Shown in pieces: positions 39,675-47,640 of a DNA stretch of 64,000 nt; positions within the stretch are counted from its first letter, which is position 1; every line of letters starts with the position of its first letter. Location: positions 1,116,001 through 1,180,000 of the forward strand of contig NZ_CP114786.1 in assembly GCF_027359675.1 (NCBI RefSeq). Direction: 5' to 3'. The notes below the pieces were generated by a model. It ran no database searches. It was given only the letters and a program-made list of their open reading frames with translations, and was not told the origin of the DNA. The position numbers were made by a program, and so were the translations under genes. This DNA is from Roseibium sp. Sym1 (GTDB lineage Bacteria > Pseudomonadota > Alphaproteobacteria > Rhizobiales > Stappiaceae).

Positions 39675-40229
39675 CTAGGGTTTGGTGCGTTGTTCGAGTA
39701 GGGCTCGCGCATCTTGAATGGGCATAAAGACGCGAAGTGCTGCGTTCTCTAGCTGTGAGAACCCATAGCCCAAGTAAAGCGCTAACCGCCGGTTGGTTGT
39801 CTCCTCATCTCCGCAGTTCAGGACATCCATAAGCACCACAGCAATGCCGAGTGCCTCAGAAGCACGGGCAAGATTCTTAAGCGCCTCAACGAGCAGAACC
39901 CCACCCAGTCCACGCCCTTGAAATCTCTGATCAACACCAATCATCGAAATAAAGGCAGCTGGAATTGACCCGTGGCTCGGCCGCGTTCGAGCATACTTTT
40001 TTGGCAACTCAGCATAATCGACTGAATGGGCGTTGACAGCGTAGAAGCCCAGCAATTGCTCGTCCGCATCGAGCAGCACAGACACCCGAACATTTCCGGC
40101 TTTCTGGAGCTTGTTTGCTGTTTTCCTGAAATAATTGTCGACCTGATCGACACCACATGAAAAAGCCGTTCGATCATGTTTGTCTGGATCGAACGGCTCG
40201 AATTTGAGAGGCCGCGATATGTCACTCAC
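39675..40229 (-). CDS. GNAT toxin (TacT-like)
   Basis: A 184-residue GNAT acetyltransferase with FSCGVDQVDNYFRKTANKLQ at the N-terminus and the acetyl-CoA motif QRFQGRGLGGVLLVEAL, both characteristic of toxins that acetylate aminoacyl-tRNA. The GTG start is chosen because it overlaps the antitoxin stop by 8 bases, the normal arrangement; a longer frame reads into the antitoxin. Partner of the DUF1778 protein upstream. Confidence 0.85.
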   Translation of the reverse strand: MSDISRPLKFEPFDPDKHDRTAFSCGVDQVDNYFRKTANKLQKAGNVRVSVLLDADEQLLGFYAVNAHSVDYAELPKKYARTRPSHGSIPAAFISMIGVDQRFQGRGLGGVLLVEALKNLARASEALGIAVVLMDVLNCGDEETTNRRLALYLGYGFSQLENAALRVFMPIQDARALLEQRTKP

Positions 40230-40533
40230 TGTCGGCAACCATCTCCTTGTGCAGCTTCGCCGCGGCCAACAGCTTCTCTGTCGGAGCGGCCGGACGTTCA
40301 AGAGCCTCAAAGAACGCCGCATGGTCAACTGGTGCTAGTACCGTTCGTTCATGGGCTGCAATCACATCCTGTGCCCGCAGCAATGCCGCATTGGTCGTAA
40401 ATGTGGTGAGATCCATGCCCGAAAGTTCAGCGGCCTTTTCAATGGCCGCCTTTATCGAGGCTTTCGTGCGGATGTTCAGCCTGGCATCGCTTTTCTCTGT
40501 CAGAGAAGAAGCTAGGTCAGTTGCTCCCAACAT
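40222..40533 (-). CDS. DUF1778 antitoxin (TacA-like)
   Basis: A 103-residue ribbon-helix-helix protein: EKSDARLNIRTKASIKAAIE and AAELSGMDLTTFTTNAALLRA form the RHH region, and the C-terminal VDHAAFFEALERPAAPTEKL is the toxin-neutralising tail seen in DUF1778 antitoxins. It is the first gene of a two-gene toxin-antitoxin operon with the GNAT toxin. Confidence 0.88.
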   Translation of the reverse strand: MLGATDLASSLTEKSDARLNIRTKASIKAAIEKAAELSGMDLTTFTTNAALLRAQDVIAAHERTVLAPVDHAAFFEALERPAAPTEKLLAAAKLHKEMVADSE

Positions 40534-40954
40534 ATTCGCCTCCTTTGCTTGCGTGGTTCAATGGGCAACCTCATGCCGGAATGTACGTCTATTAGACGCA
40601 CAATTCAAGTTCAAGAGTGAGGCGTCCCCCAAGCGCCAGTGCAATTGAAGCGTTAGCTCGAAGCCCCCTCGGCGTTATCAACGCGTGAAGTGGTTGGGAA
40701 ACTCAGCTCAAACGCATCAACAAACTTTCCTAAAGGTCCATCAAGTTCGCTGGTTTCGGGCAATACAATGGCTACCTGCGTTAGGTACGGAGATTTAAAC
40801 AACGGGGTCCGTTAATTAAGGAAATGGCGATTTCGTTAATTAAGAGCCGCCGCTAATTAAATTGGCGAAAATAACGCTCTGTGAAAGGGCAATCCATCAC
40901 CTGGCTGACGCGGATCGCACTCGAGGAGTTTGATTGGATTGAATTCCGCTGCAG
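40534..40954. other. Non-coding region with TTAATTAA repeats
   Basis: About 420 bases without a supported gene. It holds the antitoxin promoter and two exact GTTAATTAAG copies (40811-40820 and 40835-40844) plus TAATTAA at 40854-40860. The rest shows nothing I recognise. Confidence 0.6.
40811..40860. repeat. Short TTAATTAA repeat cluster
   Basis: Two copies of palindromic GTTAATTAAG start 24 bases apart, and a third partial copy (TAATTAA) follows 18 bases later. Such AT-rich palindromes can be regulator sites or part of an oriT/oriV. No adjacent protein is an obvious partner. Confidence 0.55.
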
Positions 40955-41839
40955 CTACTCACACAAAATCTTGTCACGCTCTGATCGCAAGGCCTCGCTG
41001 AGCTCGAGATTGCGATAGACCCTTTTGCAAAGGTCCTGATAGCCGGCCCAGTAGCCATGGTCATTTACCTGCTTTTCAAAGCTGGACGGTTGCCACCAAT
41101 CTGAAAACCAGGATGACGAACGGGCCTGCTTGACTGCAAGAAGCGGATTAAGGTCTCCGTGTATGAGCTGAACAAATGGCTCCGGCTCCAAAAGGTACCC
41201 CGAAGAATCTAGCTGCCTATAGTCCGAGCTTAGCTTTCTGCATGTGTTCGAAAAACTGGCTTGATCATATTCGCCTGAGCCGCCGACCACTTCGCTTAGG
41301 TTCAACGTCGTTTTGAAGATTTGGCAGATGAACCCATCATGCATCGTGACAATCGCCACGTTGCCCTCTCTCGCCATGCTTCGGATAAATGCAATTCTCT
41401 TCGGGCGCTGCTTCGCGAGCGTTTCCGCTAGTTTCACTCCATAAGAGTACAGGTCATGCACCTCAAAAGGGTGCCCTTCACCATGCTTGAGCCAGTCCGG
41501 CCGCACATTCAGATATTTGGCGACACGATCGGAGAGCTCAAAAGGTGGATAGGCGCTCCCTCCAAAGACTCGTTCTAACTGCTCTGCCGTCTCTTCCGAC
41601 ACAGCCTCAGCGACCTTCGAGACAGATATCTTCGCATCGCCCGCATCATTAATCTGCGCAAGCGCCCATTTGTACCTGGCGGAAACGCTGGACAAAAACG
41701 TCTCTTCTAACCGGGCAACGATTTCGGCGTTCATGGAACGGTTGCTGAGTTTTGCTGCCTCGGCGATTTGATCGCGCATGCCGTCCGGCAGGCGAACGAC
41801 AAATTGATCTTTATCTTTGGCTTTGGTCTGGCTCGTCAT
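40955..41839 (-). CDS. Arc-like DNA-binding regulator with large C-terminal domain
   Basis: A 294-residue protein. Residues about 10-48 form an Arc-type ribbon-helix-helix domain (DQFVVRLPDGMRDQIAEAAK; NRSMNAEIVARLEETF). The remaining 240 residues include a second helical region (SVSKVAEAVSEETAEQLERV) and YLNVRPDWLKHGEGHPFE, reminiscent of Xre-type repressors, then an unrecognised domain. It faces a small RHH gene; the intervening 111 bases contain repeated TAGCACAATGC sites. It is a plausible master repressor of excision genes. Confidence 0.7.
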   Translation of the reverse strand: MTSQTKAKDKDQFVVRLPDGMRDQIAEAAKLSNRSMNAEIVARLEETFLSSVSARYKWALAQINDAGDAKISVSKVAEAVSEETAEQLERVFGGSAYPPFELSDRVAKYLNVRPDWLKHGEGHPFEVHDLYSYGVKLAETLAKQRPKRIAFIRSMAREGNVAIVTMHDGFICQIFKTTLNLSEVVGGSGEYDQASFSNTCRKLSSDYRQLDSSGYLLEPEPFVQLIHGDLNPLLAVKQARSSSWFSDWWQPSSFEKQVNDHGYWAGYQDLCKRVYRNLELSEALRSERDKILCE

Positions 41840-41859
41840 GGCCTGTTGATACTCGCAAA

Positions 41860-41931
41860 GTGCTATACAGAAAATACTAGCACAATGCGATCTTTTTGGC
41901 ATATGGTGCGCCTATAGATAGCACAATGCTA
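41860..41931. promoter_or_regulatory. Putative operators between divergent Arc-like genes
   Basis: TAGCACAATGC occurs at 41878-41888 and again at 41919-41929; the second copy extends to the palindrome TAGCA-CAA-TGCTA (41919-41931). GTGCTA at 41860-41865 is an inverted half-site. Copies are 41 bases apart, about four helical turns, and lie exactly in the divergent promoter region. Confidence 0.65.
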
Positions 41932-41950
41932 CTAATTTGGAGTGTATCAA

Positions 41951-42139
41951 ATGAATAAACAAAACTGGCCAAGGGTCCTCCTGCGCCTGCCTGTTGAGAC
42001 CAAACGATTTTTGGAACTAGAAACCCAGAAGAACGCCTCCTCGTTGAACAGCGAAATCGTGCGATGCATCCGGCATCGAATGGAGGAGCTCGGCAGGTCG
42101 ACACGCTCAACATCCGAGTCTTCTCGGCCCCCTCGCTAA
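41951..42139 (+). CDS. Small Arc-like ribbon-helix-helix protein
   Basis: A 62-residue protein, NKQNWPRVLLRLPVETKRFL then ETQKNASSLNSEIVRCIRHRM, matching a single RHH DNA-binding fold. It is divergent from the larger Arc-like regulator and directly upstream of the excisionase-like gene (12-base gap). Together they look like a prophage-style lysogeny/excision switch. Confidence 0.65.
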   Translation: MNKQNWPRVLLRLPVETKRFLELETQKNASSLNSEIVRCIRHRMEELGRSTRSTSESSRPPR

Positions 42140-42151
42140 GGGAGCCCTCTT

Positions 42152-42493
42152 TTGAACTCACCAGTTGTCCTCCCAAAAGCTCTCACTGAAGCCAAAACAG
42201 CCGTGGAATGGGTATCCATATTCGCTGAAAAGGGTATCCGGATCTCCGCGCGCCAGCTCACGGCAAGAGCTCGCAGATTGGGTGCATTTTATTCCTGCAC
42301 GCGGCCAATGCTCCTGCATCCAGACCACATAGAACAGATTTTAAACCAGACAGAACAATGCCACTCGAACTCATTAGACGAAAAGATTCCGACGTATGGC
42401 ACATCCGAGGCCGCATCGAAGAAATTCCGAACTGTCAGTACATCCGTAAGAGCACGGGAAAAACTCGAAAGGCTGATGCAGAAACGTACTTAG
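42152..42493 (+). CDS. Excisionase-like protein overlapping the integrase gene
   Basis: A 113-residue protein whose N-terminal 65 residues (SIFAEKGIRISARQLTARAR, RLGAFYSC, MLLHPDHIEQIL) resemble short winged-helix excisionases that precede integrases in alphaproteobacterial islands. Its last 136 bases overlap the integrase start in another frame. The part beyond residue 68 may have little function. It would favour excision over integration. Confidence 0.6.
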   Translation: MNSPVVLPKALTEAKTAVEWVSIFAEKGIRISARQLTARARRLGAFYSCTRPMLLHPDHIEQILNQTEQCHSNSLDEKIPTYGTSEAASKKFRTVSTSVRAREKLERLMQKRT

Positions 42494-43467
42494 CTTGGTT
42501 CAAACAACAGGAGATCAGAGCCTTTTACGCTTCGGATCTGCCCCAGGCTGAAAGGCCGTTCCTGTTTGCCGACGCTGTAGAGCTTTACAATCCGACACCC
42601 GAATTTGCTGGATACCTACTGAAAGTCATGCCGTTTTTGGAGAACGTTCCAGTTCGCGAAATAACCGGGACGTTGGTTCGCGATCTCGGACCAATCATTT
42701 CTCCACGCAATTCAACAGACACATGGCGCAAGCAGATCATCAATCCCGTGCGAGCTGTCATAAACCACGCTCATGATCTCGGAAAATGCGATGCACTGAA
42801 GATCAAAGGATATTCCAATCAGGAACGAGACAAACAAGACCAACTTCGCGGCAAACAAAGCCGACCCGAGAAAGTTCCGGGGGACTGGACTTGGATCCTC
42901 GAGTTCCGAAAACACACAGACCTTAGATTTGGGCTACTTGCGCAGTTCATGTTCGAAACCGCTGCCAGGATTAGCCAGGCATTGGCGATCACCCCAGATG
43001 ATCTCGACTTGAAGAATTGCCTCGTTTCAATGCCGCCGGCGAAAGGCTTTCCCAGGACGCCTGTCAAGCTTTCGAAAGAGCTCGCCGCCGAATTGATGGA
43101 GCTAAAACCTCGGCGCCCCAGAAGAACCGGCGACCCGGACCAGGAGCGTCCCGTTCTGCTTTTTGGCTACGCTTCACGCGGGAGCGTCTACAAGCGCTGG
43201 AAGAGGGTGTGCAACGCCGCCAAGATCGATGTCCGCATGCCTCATGCAGCTGGCCGCCATGGCTTTGCAACCGAGATGTTGAATCGACAGGGGATCGATC
43301 CCCACTCCGTCGCAAAGCAGGGCCGTTGGGCGGACACGAGATTGCTCTTTGAAACATACGGTCATGCAGAAGATGCCGAGAGCAAGGTCCAACATGGCCT
43401 CAGTACAGGACGCGCACAGGCTCAACAGCGGACCTCTGATAACTATTTGATAAACAATAAGGAATAA
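42358..43467 (+). CDS. int: Tyrosine recombinase (integrase) of the element
   Basis: A 369-residue site-specific recombinase. The first catalytic Arg is in FETAARISQALAI, HxxR is HAAGRHGFATEML, then GRWADTRLLFETYGHA with the nucleophilic Tyr. The N-terminal MPLELIRRKDSDVWHIRGRI is typical of island integrases. It ends 14 bases before the right repeat (43482), so it is adjacent to attR. It should recombine the 47-bp tRNA-Arg repeats. Confidence 0.92.
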   Translation: MPLELIRRKDSDVWHIRGRIEEIPNCQYIRKSTGKTRKADAETYLAWFKQQEIRAFYASDLPQAERPFLFADAVELYNPTPEFAGYLLKVMPFLENVPVREITGTLVRDLGPIISPRNSTDTWRKQIINPVRAVINHAHDLGKCDALKIKGYSNQERDKQDQLRGKQSRPEKVPGDWTWILEFRKHTDLRFGLLAQFMFETAARISQALAITPDDLDLKNCLVSMPPAKGFPRTPVKLSKELAAELMELKPRRPRRTGDPDQERPVLLFGYASRGSVYKRWKRVCNAAKIDVRMPHAAGRHGFATEMLNRQGIDPHSVAKQGRWADTRLLFETYGHAEDAESKVQHGLSTGRAQAQQRTSDNYLINNKE

Positions 43468-43481
43468 CCAGATGATGACCA

Positions 43482-43528
43482 CCCTCCGAAGGCAGAGGTC
43501 ACAGGTTCGAATCCTGTCGGGTGCGCCA
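43482..43528 (+). repeat. Right attachment site (attR), tRNA-Arg 3' end copy
   Basis: Exact 47-bp copy of 30171-30217 without the 5' part of a tRNA, so it is a fragment and not a second gene. Confidence 0.95.
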
Positions 43529-43545
43529 GATTCACAAATGTCCGA

Positions 43546-44776
43546 TCCGGAGACATAGGTAACAGTTTGTACCGGAGACATGGGTTACAACCTCGCGCCG
43601 AACGGGTTGTCGATTGTCTGTAGTGTTCTCTGCTCCAGGTCGATGTATCCCAGATCATAGCTCATGAAGCTGATCAGCCAAATTCCCTCTTCCACTTCCT
43701 TGATCCCGAGTTTCTGACCGGCCAGAACGGTCGAGACGTTGATCTTCTTGCGATGCATGCAGATTCGTCCGCATGCGGTGACCAGGGCGTCCCTGTCATG
43801 GAAGGGGTAGTCCAGGTCCGGCAGGCCCTGATATTGCCTTGATGAGGCTGTGTAGACTTCCGCCGGTGTCTTCATTCTGAGCGCTTCATGAGGTCGTTCC
43901 TCGTTGAATTCCTTCATGAAGGCATCGAACTTGGCCTGCTGCTGAAGGCTGTTCATGCCTGGCGGTCGGGTGGCCTGGCTTGATACGCTCGATGCCGATC
44001 CCCAGACGCAGCCACCACACCGACAGCTTTGACAAGTTGTAGAGCCCGTTTGGCGATGCGAACGGCAAGCCGTTGTCCGTGCGGATCGCCGACGGCAAGC
44101 CGCGCTCTTTGAACAGGGCGAGGAAGGCGTCTATGACCGGCGTTTCCTTCGTTGAGTCAAAGGCCTCGCAGCTCAGCAGAAAACGGGACGCGTGGTCGGT
44201 GACCGTCAAAGGGTAACAGTAGTGCCGGTTGCCCAGCTTGAACTCTCCCTTGAAATCCGCTGCCCAGAGATCGTTGGGGGCAAGACCAGCCGAAAGAGGC
44301 GTGCCTGCGGCCTTGTTGGCGCGCCGCCTCTTGCGGGCTCTGCTGACAAGGCCGTGCCGGTCAAGAACCGCATGCACCGTGCTTTGTGCCGGGATACGCA
44401 CATCGCCGGCCAGCTTCCTGACCAGCACCTCCCGGATCTTGCGCGCGCCCCAGTGCGGCTTCTCCTGCCGTGTCGAGACAATCAGGCGCTCAACCTGCTC
44501 GGGAAGCTGGTTGGCGTAGCGAACCGGCCGGCGCGACCGGTCGCACAACGCTTCCATCCCATCGCGTCGATAACGGTTCCAGATCTTGTAACCAGTCTTG
44601 CGCGAGATGCCGAACTCACGGCAAACCGCACTCATGCCCTCGCCATCCAACAGACGGGCGATGAAACGAAGACGTTCCTCCACTTTGGACACCTCTTGCC
44701 ACGGCATCGACACCTCCCGAAAAACGGAAAGTGTTACCTATGTGTCCGGAACGTTTTGTCACCTATGTCTCAGGTC
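43546..44776. mobile_element. IS481-family insertion sequence, inactive
   Basis: An element of about 1.23 kb with imperfect terminal inverted repeats. The left end (43547-43590) carries CCGGAGACATAGGTAACA and a second GGAGACATGGGTTACA; the right end (44730-44775), read inverted, carries TGAGACATAGGTGACA and GGACACATAGGTAACA. The single transposase gene between them is broken. It lies about 18 bases outside the right attachment site. Confidence 0.8.
43585..44713 (-). pseudogene. IS481-family transposase with internal deletion
   Basis: The first part (44713 to about 43970) encodes an N-terminal helix-turn-helix, the catalytic-Asp stretch DLWAADFKGEFKLGNRHYC and the second Asp in AIRTDNGLPFASPNG, up to RIKPGHP. 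The second part (43956 to 43585) resumes in another frame with MNSLQQQAKFDAFMKEFNEE and RPHEALRMKTPAEVY. The missing piece is about 17 codons that in relatives contains the catalytic Glu (in a GRHERMH-type motif). A short deletion, perhaps between CACCC and ACCCG, removed it and shifted the frame. Confidence 0.82.
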
Positions 44777-44850
44777 GGGCAAAAGGTCAACTCGCGGTCA
44801 CTGCACGATTTCCAGCGGTTTCCTGCCGGAGTTCCTGCGGAGGGTGGACC

Positions 44851-45640
44851 ATGCGGTTGAGCAAGGAGACCACCTGCATTTTCACCAAACGTGGTGTCTC
44901 TTATTTCTCCAGGCGTGTGCCTACTGATCTCAGAAATCACTGCAATCGAGACAGAATTGTCATTTCACTCAAGATGACATCACGGATCCCGCCCAAAAAC
45001 GGGCAAAATCCCTCGCCCTAAAGCCCGAAGACGATTGGCTGACACTTCGCTGGAAGTCGTCTGATATCCCTTTTGCAGAGTTTTTGCATCAAGGTGCCTC
45101 CGCAGTCGCTGAGCCCTCCGGAGCCCCTCTCCTCTCAGAAGCGATCACTATCTACCTTGAGACAAAGGGAGGACCGCTCCAGGCTGTAATGACTAATTGA
45201 CGATTGGCAGCGCCGCCCGAAAATCGGGTCATTTCAGGGAGCATGGAGGACGGAGATGCGGGGCATGTTCGACGACAGACGACGCGGAAATGACCCAATT
45301 TTCGGACGGCCCTTTCGGGGTTGGTCCGGGATCGTCCCTCCAGGCGTTGGAAATGCCCGAAAATGCGCTGCGCTTTCTTGCGCTGTCCACCTGTTCAGAA
45401 ACGATCCCGACCCCATCGATGCCAGTCGTTAATTTGTCACGACAGCCGAGCACTTTTGAGCTAACGGCAAAGCGGACGCTCAGCTACATGCTTCAGCTTC
45501 GCGGGTGATCGGCCGGTCGATGCCTATAAGCGCACCGAGGTGAATGGTTTTCGAGACCCGCTTGAAGCCAGGGGGCCAAGTCCAACGAGCGTGAAGCGCC
45601 TATTCAGCCTGTACGAGCTGCGGTGAACTTCTCCGCAAGA
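44851..45640 (+). pseudogene. Decayed site-specific integrase
   Basis: Integrase N-terminal remnants in several frames. GGAGGGTGG precedes an ATG at 44851, then TTCIFTKRGVSYFSRRVPTD and RDRIVISLKMTSR. A frameshift near 44990 leads to DPAQKRAKSLALKPEDDWL and on to EAITIYLETKGG (to about 45175). After an insertion, TFELTAKRTLSYMLQL (about 45448-45498) and GDRPVDAYKRTEVNGFRDPL (about 45507-45566) resume, ending at a stop near 45624. The catalytic C-terminus is absent. It is probably left by an older island at the same tRNA. Confidence 0.72.
45190..45439. mobile_element. MITE-like 250-bp insertion in the integrase pseudogene
   Basis: The segment that interrupts the integrase remnant has 19-bp terminal inverted repeats (45190-45208 and 45421-45439) matching at 16 of 19 positions. 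An internal inverted repeat of 24 bp (45212-45235 and 45287-45310) matches at 22 of 24. No transposase is encoded. Target-site duplication is not obvious. Confidence 0.65.
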
Positions 45641-45707
45641 GAGAACAGGTCATGAAGAGCCAAAAGCCTTTTCAGATGACCATGCTCGAAAATCTGAAGC
45701 AGAGCCT

Positions 45708-46355
45708 TCATATCCTTAGCAGTGCGCCGGCGGATTCGATCAGGCCCAGGAGCGCGGTCAGCATCAGGCAAATGCCGAGGCCGGGAATGATCCATCGGGA
45801 CATCTTGCCCTTTTCGAAGATCCGCAGGGAAATCTGTCCGAGATATCCGTAGGCCAGAAAGCAGACCAGCGCGATAAAGGCGATGGGTGCGAAGACCGCG
45901 CCGAGGTATCCGGGGCTGGAGACGGCCGTGCTCTGAACGAATTGGGGGAACAGGGCGACGAAGAACAGGATTGCCTTCGGATTGAAGAACGCCACCAGGA
46001 AGCCCATCCGAAAACGCGCGGCGTGCAGCAAGGGACTGTCCCCGGGCCGGTCGGCTTCCAGGTAGAAGCGGTTGCCGTGGCGGATGAAGACCGAGCCGAC
46101 ATAAGCGATGTAAAGGGCCCCCACGGCCTGCACCCCCTGCAGGATCTGCGGCTCCAGGGAAATGATCGACCGGAACACGAGATACGCGATCGTTCCCTGT
46201 CCGAGCGACGCGGCAACGTTGCCCAGGGCGGCCGGGACAGTGGCGGTCATGCCGCCTTTCGTTCCCTCGGAGAACGCCAGGGCCATGCTGGGCCCCGGTA
46301 TGATGGACACGGCGAAAATCGCAACACAGTACAATACGAATTCTTCTATGCTCAT
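45708..46355 (-). CDS. LysE/RhtB-family amino-acid exporter
   Basis: A 215-residue inner-membrane protein with about six hydrophobic segments and the LysE signature SIIPGPSMALAFSEGTKGG near the N-terminus; FFNPKAILFFVALFPQF is also typical. It would export amino acids or analogues. It is the last gene of the minus-strand biosynthetic operon, 213 bases after the B3/4 gene, and may export the product or remove a toxic intermediate. Confidence 0.9.
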   Translation of the reverse strand: MSIEEFVLYCVAIFAVSIIPGPSMALAFSEGTKGGMTATVPAALGNVAASLGQGTIAYLVFRSIISLEPQILQGVQAVGALYIAYVGSVFIRHGNRFYLEADRPGDSPLLHAARFRMGFLVAFFNPKAILFFVALFPQFVQSTAVSSPGYLGAVFAPIAFIALVCFLAYGYLGQISLRIFEKGKMSRWIIPGLGICLMLTALLGLIESAGALLRI

Positions 46356-46568
46356 CTGTTTTCCTTCGGCCTTTTGCCGGGAAATCCCGGGCGCCGTTTA
46401 GATACCCGGTGGTCCGTATAGCGGGCCCCGGATCACCGGAACGGACTGCCCAGCCTATCTGGTCTAACCAATGCGCCGCCTCATTGCAATCCAAGGTAGC
46501 AGAAAAATTTCCCGCCATCCTTAACTCGAATGTGCTCCGGTCCAACACCGCCAACACGGGCCCGCCGA

Positions 46569-47330
46569 TCAGCCCACGGAGAGGCGATCACCGGCTGGGC
46601 CGGTGACAGCTGCGCGGGCGGAGCCGATCTCGAAGCCGGATCGGAGCGCGGGACCGTGCAGCAGGGCGTGCGACATCACGGCGTCCGGCCAGACGGCGGC
46701 GAGATCTTCGAGAAGCAGGCCCTCAAGTCGTCCAAGGTCCGTCTTCGCGTCCTCGTGCAGGGCTTCGGCAAAGATCACCGCGGTTCCCGTTTCACCCGAT
46801 ACGGCCGACAGCCCGCTCTGCCTGTGCGACCATCGCCGGGCATGCGCCACACCCGCGCCATCCAAGAAAGTCACCTCGCCTTCCGGCATCCCGGTCACGG
46901 ACCCGTCGAAACCGTGATAGGGCTCGCCTCCCGCAGCTTTGCGGACGGTGAGGTTGCCGGAGATCCGGTCTGCGTCCAGGGCGGCGATCGGGATCGCGAA
47001 CCGGGCCGAAAGCGAGTTGCACAGGTTGATCAGCGGATGCAGGCACGGAAAGTCGTTCCGGGTCCTCAACCTGCGCAGGATGGATTCCGCGGCCATCCGG
47101 TACTTTGTCGGGTTGGTGCCGGTTGCGCTGTAGGCGGACCGCCACGCGCTGACCGGCACAAGCCGGCTTTCGTTTCCGGCCGTCTCGAGCGCCCGCCTGG
47201 CATATTCCAGATTGCGCTCCACCACGGCATCGACCCGCGCATCGCCGGTGATACCCTCGATCCTGACGACCGAGACGCACAGGTGCGGAAAGTCCGCCGC
47301 CAGGCTGTCTGCATAGTTGAACACTGCCAT
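46569..47330 (-). CDS. B3/4 (tRNA-editing-like) domain protein
   Basis: A 253-residue protein. RLVPVSAWRSAYSATGTNPT, SILRRLRTRNDFPCLHPLIN, LCNSLSARFAIPIAALD and GNLTVRKAAGGEPYHGFDG are the sequence features of the B3/4 domain, found in the editing region of phenylalanyl-tRNA synthetase beta and as free-standing proteins. In this operon it could hydrolyse tRNAs mischarged with an aromatic amino-acid analogue, giving self-protection. It starts 7 bases after the chorismate mutase gene. Confidence 0.82.
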   Translation of the reverse strand: MAVFNYADSLAADFPHLCVSVVRIEGITGDARVDAVVERNLEYARRALETAGNESRLVPVSAWRSAYSATGTNPTKYRMAAESILRRLRTRNDFPCLHPLINLCNSLSARFAIPIAALDADRISGNLTVRKAAGGEPYHGFDGSVTGMPEGEVTFLDGAGVAHARRWSHRQSGLSAVSGETGTAVIFAEALHEDAKTDLGRLEGLLLEDLAAVWPDAVMSHALLHGPALRSGFEIGSARAAVTGPAGDRLSVG

Positions 47331-47337
47331 TTGAGAC

Positions 47338-47619
47338 TCAAATCCCTTTCTTGCGAAGCTGGAGCTCGGTCAGTTCAGTGATCACGGCGGAATAGATTTT
47401 CCGCACCACGTCCTCGTGTCCGCCGGCGTTCTCGGCCCGCCGGGCCACCTTGTCAAGGACCGCCCGGACCCGATCGGCGCCCTTCACCTCCTGGACGGTG
47501 TTCTTGTAGTCGCTTGCGCGCAGGGCCAGGTCGATCCGCTCCACCAGCAGCGGAACGATCCTGTCGTCTAGGCGGTCGATGTTCTCCCGGATTTCGGTAA
47601 GTTCGGGGGGAATTGACAT
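47338..47619 (-). CDS. AroQ-type chorismate mutase (or isochorismate pyruvate lyase)
   Basis: A 93-residue all-helical protein: ELTEIRENIDRLDDRIVPLL, VERIDLALRASDYK and RKIYSAVITELTELQL match the AroQ class, with active-site Arg and Lys in the expected places. The VxxALRASDYK region is also close to PchB-type lyases. It would convert chorismate to prephenate and compete with or complement the anthranilate synthase in the same operon. Confidence 0.85.
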   Translation of the reverse strand: MSIPPELTEIRENIDRLDDRIVPLLVERIDLALRASDYKNTVQEVKGADRVRAVLDKVARRAENAGGHEDVVRKIYSAVITELTELQLRKKGI

Positions 47620-47640
47620 TTCGGTTCACTCCTCGTGTTT

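Noticed and set aside
43482..43528. A second tRNA-Arg gene
   Set aside because: Only the 3' 47 bases are present; this is the attachment repeat.
45604..46557. A 317-codon minus-strand frame overlapping the LysE gene
   Set aside because: The LysE frame is clearly real; the other reading lacks any domain and is rich in Arg and Gly.
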